Source: DATAEG01 sp051001975 | GTDB lineage: Bacteria > Actinomycetota > Actinomycetes > Mycobacteriales > Jatrophihabitantaceae | Reading direction: 5' to 3' | DNA length: 64,000 nt | NCBI GenBank assembly: GCA_051001975.1 | Contig: JBPCMU010000065.1 | Coordinates: 1-64,000, forward strand | Part shown: positions 63,184 to 64,000 of the stretch, piece by piece | Numbering within the stretch: position 1 is the stretch's first letter | How the letters are laid out: every line of letters starts with the position of its first letter | Position numbers and translations under genes: made by a program | The notes under the pieces: model-generated | The model's database searches: none | What the model saw: the letters and a program-made list of their open reading frames with translations, nothing else | What the model was told of the DNA's origin: nothing

Positions 63184-63882
63184 GTGCCACATCGTCGCTC
63201 CGGACAGAAGCGCGCGGGCGAACCACGACTGCCCGCAGCGGTCGCTGTGATCGGCGCCATCGCGCTGTACGCCCTGCTACCGAACAAGCTCCTGCTCGGC
63301 CCACGATTCGTCGTCCCGGCTCTCGAGTTGGCGCTCTTCGTTCCACTGGTCGCGGCGAACCCGCGACGAATGAGTACCGAGAACCGTCTGCTGCGGCGGC
63401 TGTCCATCGGGCTGCTCCTCGTGATCGCGGCGACCAACGCGGCCGCGCTGGTGCTACTCATCCACGAGTTGGTCGGCGGAGCTGCCAAGGAAGGCGGCAC
63501 ATTGCTGCTGGCCGCCGGCCAGGTATGGCTGACGAATGTCCTGGTCTTCGCCCTAGCGTTCTGGGAACTCGACCGCGGCGGGCCGGTCAGCCGCACCCGG
63601 GTGTCCCGACCGAGGCTGCCGTCCGCCGACTTCCGTTTCCCGCAGGACGAAGACCACGACGCGATCACTGAGGTCGCGCAACGATCCTCCGCACGGTCGG
63701 GGTGGGCGCCGGGATTCGTCGACTACTTCTACGTCTCGATCACCAACTCGTCCGCGTTCAGCCCGACCGACACAATGCCTCTCTCGCCGCGTGCCAAGTT
63801 GCTGATGGCCACCGAATCCGTATCGGCACTGGTGATGTCCGTACTCGTCGTCGCCTTCGGGGTCGGCCTGCTCAACAGTTGA
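63184..63882 (+). CDS. Conserved multi-spanning membrane protein
   Basis: 232 residues with four to five hydrophobic segments. The segment FVDYFYVSITNSSAFSPTDTMPLSPRAK is distinctive and recurs in an actinobacterial family of unknown function that resembles a channel pore region. GTG start. The remaining 118 bp to the window end hold no recognisable feature. Confidence 0.7.
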   Translation: MPHRRSGQKRAGEPRLPAAVAVIGAIALYALLPNKLLLGPRFVVPALELALFVPLVAANPRRMSTENRLLRRLSIGLLLVIAATNAAALVLLIHELVGGAAKEGGTLLLAAGQVWLTNVLVFALAFWELDRGGPVSRTRVSRPRLPSADFRFPQDEDHDAITEVAQRSSARSGWAPGFVDYFYVSITNSSAFSPTDTMPLSPRAKLLMATESVSALVMSVLVVAFGVGLLNS

Positions 63883-64000
63883 CAGGATGGCACCGACGCC
63901 GATCGCGAGCTGCGAGAGGCCCGTCTGCGGCGCGACCGGCGGTGTTCGACGAGCGCCTGCACGGCGAGCACCCGGGCTCGGGTGACGATGGGATGACGCG

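Noticed and set aside
1..64000. CRISPR array, intact insertion sequence, prophage, rRNA operon
   Set aside because: No spaced direct repeats, transposase, integrase, phage structural genes or rRNA were seen on either strand.

Overview
The window is high-GC actinobacterial DNA. The signs are GTG and ATG starts with 4-bp start/stop overlaps, an F420-type LLM oxidoreductase, a 13E12-type DUF222 protein, a GAF-ANTAR regulator, DUF427, DUF6510 and YtxH-like small proteins, and the ppdK/dgt/dnaG neighbourhood. I cannot place it below class level from sequence alone; no rRNA, CRISPR array, intact insertion sequence or replication origin is visible.

Layout. 1-7.1 kb: a DUF222 protein with a cut HNH tail, pyruvate phosphate dikinase, a YbjN-like protein, and one uninterrupted reading frame that joins a dGTP triphosphohydrolase to a MurNAc-6-phosphate etherase. 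7.1-14.4 kb: a PhzF pseudogene, a TetR regulator, a frameshift-split YheO-like regulator followed by amino acid permease, PLP C-S lyase and AhpD-like genes, then a divergent MarR/MFS pair. 14.5-18.4 kb: dnaG, a conserved unknown, a rhomboid protease overlapping an antisense YtxH-like gene, and tRNA-Asn with its terminator. 18.4-25.7 kb: threonine dehydratase-like enzyme, a graveyard of broken genes (beta-lactamase-fold, MMPL, molybdopterin oxidase, Fic) mixed with intact ones (SGNH lipase, GAF-ANTAR, DUF427, ferredoxin reductase, DUF6510, VOC), and tRNA-Met.

25.9-46.6 kb is the most distinctive part: a catabolic-looking locus of two divergent arms. The minus arm encodes an SDR, a Gfo/Idh/MocA oxidoreductase and an aminotransferase. 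The plus side encodes a second Gfo/Idh enzyme with a convergent GntR/FCD regulator, a complete dipeptide-type ABC transporter, a near-duplicate Gfo/Idh-GntR module, a fourth Gfo/Idh enzyme, a D-2-hydroxyacid dehydrogenase, TldD and TldE, two tandem DUF4438 proteins, an LLM oxidoreductase and a RidA deaminase. From the transporter onward spacing is very tight and many stops overlap the next start. I infer uptake of a peptide-like or amino-sugar-like compound, hydrolysis by TldD/E, and redox, transamination and imine clean-up of the fragments. A FadR-type palindrome lies between the divergent arms.

46.8-52.2 kb: Dps, then a UbiA prenyltransferase divergent from a type III polyketide synthase, ICMT-like methyltransferase and FAD monooxygenase set (srsABC-like), plus a geranylgeranyl-reductase-like flavoenzyme. 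52.3-64 kb: a small acidic protein, a CDF metal exporter, an acyl-CoA dehydrogenase / PIG-L deacetylase-methyltransferase / glycosyltransferase trio, a one-helix membrane peptide, catalase, a YdeP-like molybdoenzyme, a thiamine-diphosphate pyruvate oxidase-like enzyme and a conserved membrane protein.
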